17,197 nucleotides of DNA from Pseudomonadota bacterium (GTDB lineage: Bacteria > Pseudomonadota > Alphaproteobacteria > Rhizobiales > Hyphomicrobiaceae): assembly GCA_023416575.1 (NCBI GenBank), contig JAEZHL010000065.1:1-17197 (forward strand). Reading direction: 5' to 3'. The notes under the pieces were generated by a model. The model saw nothing but the letters and a program-made list of their open reading frames with translations, had not been told where the DNA came from and did not search any database. Position numbers and translations under genes: made by a program. Position 1 is the first letter of the stretch, and every line of letters begins with the position of its first letter. Shown here piece by piece: positions 13,575 to 17,197 of the stretch.

Positions 13575-14162
13575 TCAGGTTGCGGGCTCGCGCATCAGGT
13601 AGTGGTACTCCCGATTGGGTCGCATATCGGTTGCAGCCGCGAGGCGGTTCGACATGTTGTAGAAGCCGGCAATCGCGGCGATGTCCCAGATATCACGATC
13701 TGAGAACCCGGCGCGCCGCAACGCCTCGCGATCCGCCTCCTCGATTTTGTCCGGGTGCTCCGTCAGCTTGACCGCGAAGTCGAGCATGGCCTTCTGGCGC
13801 GCATCGAGGCGGGCGGCGCGATAGTTCTGGGCGATGCGCTCGCCGAGCTCCGGGTCCTTGCCCCGCTGGCGCACCGCCGCACCATGCGCCGTGAGGCAGT
13901 AGTGGCAGTGATTGACCGCACTCACGGCCACCGCGATCATCTCGCGCTCGAGCTTGCTGAGGCCGCTGTCACCCAGCATGAGGTCGTCCACCATGTCGAT
14001 GAAAGCCTGCAGCTTGGTGTTGTCGAAGGCGTAGGCGCGAAGCACGTTGGGCACGAACCCGAGCTTTTCGCGGCACTTGTCGAAATAGGCCGCGATTTCA
14101 GGCGTGGGATCGGCGTCGGGGCCGAGGTCGAGAGCGGTCGGGGGGGCGTCTGGACGCGTCAT
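13575..14162 (-). CDS. Peroxidase-related protein, AhpD/carboxymuconolactone decarboxylase family
   Basis: A 195-residue AhpD-like protein. The redox motif HCHYCLTAH places C86 and C89 with H93, as in the AhpD/CMD family, where the CxxC reduces peroxides or a partner peroxiredoxin. Sequence before it (FFDKCREKLGFVPNVLRAYA-type, here YFDKCREKLGFVPNV) and the tail ATDMRPNREYHYL match the uncharacterised peroxidase-related subgroup of about 190 residues. A role against peroxides is family inference; no ahpC lies nearby. ATG 14162 is chosen. GAGGAT upstream gives nine-base spacing, and the longer frame from 14231 adds residues unlike the family. It is divergent from the glutamate dehydrogenase gene, with 160 bases between. 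Confidence 0.87.
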   Translation of the reverse strand: MTRPDAPPTALDLGPDADPTPEIAAYFDKCREKLGFVPNVLRAYAFDNTKLQAFIDMVDDLMLGDSGLSKLEREMIAVAVSAVNHCHYCLTAHGAAVRQRGKDPELGERIAQNYRAARLDARQKAMLDFAVKLTEHPDKIEEADREALRRAGFSDRDIWDIAAIAGFYNMSNRLAAATDMRPNREYHYLMREPAT

Positions 14163-14322
14163 GGGCCTCATCCTCATCGTCACGGGCCGGATGCTGATCG
14201 CGAAGGTAGACCCGTAGTGCAGTCCTGTCATTCAGGCATGGTAAAGGCAGCCGCGCTACCCTACGTTCGCTTTCAAGGCTGAGTTGCCATTTCGGCCGTT
14301 TGAAGATTGGAGCCTCAGAGCC

Positions 14323-17197
14323 ATGGCAGTCGACGTGCCGCAAACCGACGGCGCCATCCTGAGTAGCATCGAACCCCATCTGGATGCTTCGGCCGACCTT
14401 CGGCTCTATTCCAGCCTGCTGTTCGGAGATGAGCCCGACGGACTGGGCGGCTACGAGCCGCGCGCCCTCGCGGAGATCGCCCGGTCGAGCTTTGCCTTTG
14501 CTGAAACGAAGCCGCGCGGACGGCACAAGATCCGCGCGCAGGCCGTGCATCTGAGCACCTCGTCCGGCACGCACCCGTTTACGCTGGTCGAGATCGTCAA
14601 CGACGACATGCCGTTCCTGGTCGACAGCATCCTCAATGAGCTGCAGGCGCGAGGGCTGTCGGCCTTGCTGGTTCTGCACCCGATTCTGAAGGTCAGGCGC
14701 TCCGGCAAGGGCAAGCTCGACCGCATCACTGGACCTGGCGATAGCAACTGGGCGGACGGCTCGCAGGAAAGCTGGATCGTCCTGCTGCTCGATGCCATGA
14801 CGCCGGAAACGGCAAACGGATTAGTCGAGAGCCTTTCGTCCGTGCTCGATGATGTGCGCGTCGCGGTCACGGACTGGCAGACGATGACCGCCCGCGTCGA
14901 CCTGACCATCCGTGCCCTGGAGAACGCGCCGCCTCCGGTCGCACCCGGATTGCTATCCGAGTCTCTGGCCTTCTGCCGCTGGCTGCTCAACGGCCATTTC
15001 ACCTTCCTCGGCCTGCGCGAATACAAGCTGGTTGGCAGCGAGGAGACCGGCGATCTGGTGCCGGTGAAAGGCAGCGGGCTCGGCGTGCTCCGAAATCCCG
15101 ATCTGCACGTTCTCAGCGGCGGTGGCGCGCCGCTGACGATGACACCCGAGCGCCGCAGCTACTTCTTCGCGCCGCATCCGCTCATCATCACGAAATCCAA
15201 CATCATGGCACGCGTCCACCGGCGCGTGATCATGGTCTACATCGGCATCAAGACCTACAAGGCCGACGGCTCTCTGGCCGGCGAGCTGCGGCTGGTCGGG
15301 CTGTTCACGTCGCAGGCCTACACGCAGCCTCCGCAGCAGATTCCGCTGCTGCGGCAAAAGGTTGAGACCGTCATCGCGCATTCGGGTTTCCCGCCGGGCA
15401 GTCACGCCGCCAAAGCGCTGGCGAATGTCATCGTGACTTTCCCGCGCGATGAGCTGTTCCAGATCGATGAGCACCTGCTCACGACCTGGGCCCGCGCCAT
15501 TGTCGACCTGGAGCTGCGGCCCCGCGTCCGCGTCTTCGCACGATATGAGCGCTTCGAGCGTTTCGTTTCAGCGTTCGTCTTCGTTCCACGCGACCGCTTT
15601 TCAACGAACGTGCGCGAGCGGATCGCCAACATACTCGCCGGCGCCTATCACGGACGGGTCCAGACGTTCACGCCCTTCTTCACGGAAAGCCCGCTGGTCC
15701 GCGTCCAGTTCATTATCGAACGCGGCGATGGACCGCGGCCCGAAGTCCATGAGAATGATCTGGAAGCCCGCATCACCGCGGCCACGCGCACGTGGGACGA
15801 CCAGCTCCTGGATGCGCTGCACACCAGCCCGAACGCGCTGGCGGCACTGGCGCCGAAGTATCAGGGCGCGTTCCCGGGCGGATACACCGAGAGCTTCGAC
15901 GTCGCACGGGCACTCGAAGACATCAACCGTATCGAGCGGCTGAGCGCCGAACGTCCCCTCGCCATTGACTTCCACGCCGAGAACGCGAAAGGACGGCGGG
16001 TGCGGGCTGCCATCTACCGCTTCGATGAGCCGATTCCGCTCTCCGAGCGCGTCCCCGTGCTCGAGAACCTCGGATTCTTCGTTATCGACGAGCGCAGCTA
16101 TCGCCTGACACCCCGATTTCACGGGACTGCTCGCGGGGTGACGCTGCACGATATGGCGCTGGAGACTGCGAACGGGCTACCGATCGACCTCGGCAAGCTC
16201 GACGCGCTCATGGAAGCCTGCTTCCTCGCTGTGGTTCGCGGTGAGGCGGAGAACGACAACTTCAATCAGCTCGTCATGACCGCTGGTGCCGACTGGCGCG
16301 AAGTGGCCATGCTGAGAGCCTACGCCACCTATCTACGCCAGATCGGGGTCCCCTTCGGCCTTCGCTATCTGGGCGAAACGCTGACGCGTCACGCCGGCAT
16401 GGCGCGCGATTTCATCGAGCTGTTTCACACGCGCTTCGACCCCGACCGGACCTGGCCCAGCGAGCAGCGCACGGCAGCCGAGCAGCGCATCCGCGATCGG
16501 ATCGAAAGCGCTCTGGCGAAGGTCGCGAGCCTCGATGAGGATCGGATCCTGCGCCACTACACGAACCTGATCATGGCCACGGTGCGCACCAACTTCTTCC
16601 AGCGCGACAAGGCCAGCCGGCCGCCGGAGACGATTACATTCAAGCTGGCGTCCGACCAGATCGACGCTCTGCCCGCGCCGAAGCCGTATCGCGAGATCTG
16701 GGTCTACAGCCCGAAGGTGGAGGGCGTGCACCTCCGCTTCGCCCCCATCGCGCGCGGCGGCATCCGTTGGTCGGACAGGGCGCAGGATTTCCGCACCGAG
16801 GTTCTGGGGCTGTGCAAGGCGCAGCAGGTCAAGAACACGGTGATCGTCCCGCAAGGCGCCAAGGGCGGCTTCCTGCCGAAACGGCTGCCACGGGGCGGAT
16901 CGCGCGAGGAGATTGCCAGGGAAGGCGTCGCCGCCTACCGCTCGTTCGTGTCGACGATGCTCGACATCACCGACAACATCGTCGCCGGAGAGGTGGTGCC
17001 GCCGGAGCGCGTCGTCCGCCATGACGGGGACGATCCCTACCTTGTCGTCGCAGCCGACAAGGGCACGGCCACCTTCTCCGATTTCGCCAACGAGATCTCG
17101 CTGCAGCACAACTTCTGGCTGGGAGACGCTTTCGCGTCGGGCGGATCGGCGGGATACGATCACAAGCGCATGGCGATCACGGCGCGGGGCGCCTGGG
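14323..17197 (+). CDS. gdhB: NAD-specific glutamate dehydrogenase, large (about 1600-residue) type, N-terminal part
   Basis: The first 958 codons of a large NAD-dependent glutamate dehydrogenase (Bac_GDH, PF05088 type), which oxidises glutamate to 2-oxoglutarate and ammonia in the cytoplasm. No stop occurs before the window ends. The N-terminal half contains ACT-like regulatory parts (for example TLVEIVNDDMPFLVDSILNE at about 87-106). The catalytic part begins near 700 and has APIARGGIRWSDR (807-819), QQVKNTVIVPQGAKGGF with K847, and ADKGTATFSD near 911-920. The family is typically 1500-1650 residues, so roughly 40% is missing. ATG 14323 follows GGAG at ten bases. The symbol gdhB is used for this family in some species and is tentative. 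It is divergent from the AhpD-like gene. Confidence 0.94.
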   Translation, partial: MAVDVPQTDGAILSSIEPHLDASADLRLYSSLLFGDEPDGLGGYEPRALAEIARSSFAFAETKPRGRHKIRAQAVHLSTSSGTHPFTLVEIVNDDMPFLVDSILNELQARGLSALLVLHPILKVRRSGKGKLDRITGPGDSNWADGSQESWIVLLLDAMTPETANGLVESLSSVLDDVRVAVTDWQTMTARVDLTIRALENAPPPVAPGLLSESLAFCRWLLNGHFTFLGLREYKLVGSEETGDLVPVKGSGLGVLRNPDLHVLSGGGAPLTMTPERRSYFFAPHPLIITKSNIMARVHRRVIMVYIGIKTYKADGSLAGELRLVGLFTSQAYTQPPQQIPLLRQKVETVIAHSGFPPGSHAAKALANVIVTFPRDELFQIDEHLLTTWARAIVDLELRPRVRVFARYERFERFVSAFVFVPRDRFSTNVRERIANILAGAYHGRVQTFTPFFTESPLVRVQFIIERGDGPRPEVHENDLEARITAATRTWDDQLLDALHTSPNALAALAPKYQGAFPGGYTESFDVARALEDINRIERLSAERPLAIDFHAENAKGRRVRAAIYRFDEPIPLSERVPVLENLGFFVIDERSYRLTPRFHGTARGVTLHDMALETANGLPIDLGKLDALMEACFLAVVRGEAENDNFNQLVMTAGADWREVAMLRAYATYLRQIGVPFGLRYLGETLTRHAGMARDFIELFHTRFDPDRTWPSEQRTAAEQRIRDRIESALAKVASLDEDRILRHYTNLIMATVRTNFFQRDKASRPPETITFKLASDQIDALPAPKPYREIWVYSPKVEGVHLRFAPIARGGIRWSDRAQDFRTEVLGLCKAQQVKNTVIVPQGAKGGFLPKRLPRGGSREEIAREGVAAYRSFVSTMLDITDNIVAGEVVPPERVVRHDGDDPYLVVAADKGTATFSDFANEISLQHNFWLGDAFASGGSAGYDHKRMAITARGAW

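Noticed and set aside
16333..17163. 276-codon minus-strand open frame inside the glutamate dehydrogenase gene
   Set aside because: It is antisense to the catalytic region, which is conserved at protein level; no motif and no ribosome site support it.
1..17197. CRISPR array, defence island, prophage or insertion sequence
   Set aside because: No regular direct repeats, transposase, integrase, phage structural gene or known defence domain was seen.

Overview
The window looks like chromosomal DNA from a GC-rich alphaproteobacterium, most likely of the Hyphomicrobiales. This is an inference from four things: the very large NAD-glutamate dehydrogenase, a stand-alone prolyl-tRNA-editing protein, a Zur box of alphaproteobacterial type, and CnoX-like, Lon-N and Trm112-like genes in a row. 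Every predicted gene fits GC-rich coding sequence. I see no transposase, integrase, phage gene, CRISPR array or recognisable defence system, and no gene-free stretch longer than 300 bases.

Left part (1-4022). A truncated boxA (benzoyl-CoA epoxidase reductase, minus strand) runs off the left edge. Upstream of it is a perfect TGCA-N6-TGCA palindrome, the operator form known for the benzoyl-CoA-responsive repressors BzdR/BoxR. On the other side of this operator lies a divergent SnoaL-like gene. Then come an acyl-CoA ligase (minus) and a divergent membrane protein of unknown function with a separate C-terminal domain. The theme is activation and breakdown of aromatic or fatty acids through CoA thioesters.

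Middle part (4146-9421). A PEBP/YbhB-like protein, a small secreted four-cysteine protein and a membrane-anchored coiled-coil protein precede a zinc-uptake operon: Zur box, zur, znuC, znuB. ZnuC has unusual His-rich extensions at both ends, and no znuA is present in the window. ispG (isoprenoid MEP pathway) follows on the same strand.

Right part (9463-17197). A minus-strand cluster holds a ProX/YbaK-type editing deacylase, a thioredoxin-TPR protein (CnoX-like), a Lon N-domain protein that starts at TTG, and a Trm112-like protein. The common theme is translation and protein quality control. Next are tRNA-Gly(GCC), an orphan ParA-like ATPase without ParB, and an AhpD-like protein. The last is divergent from the first 958 codons of an NAD-glutamate dehydrogenase that runs off the right edge.

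Most of the window is well-known housekeeping biology. The parts most worth a second look are the BoxR-type operator, the His-rich ZnuC with its Zur box, the unknown membrane-fused protein, and the orphan ParA beside the tRNA gene.
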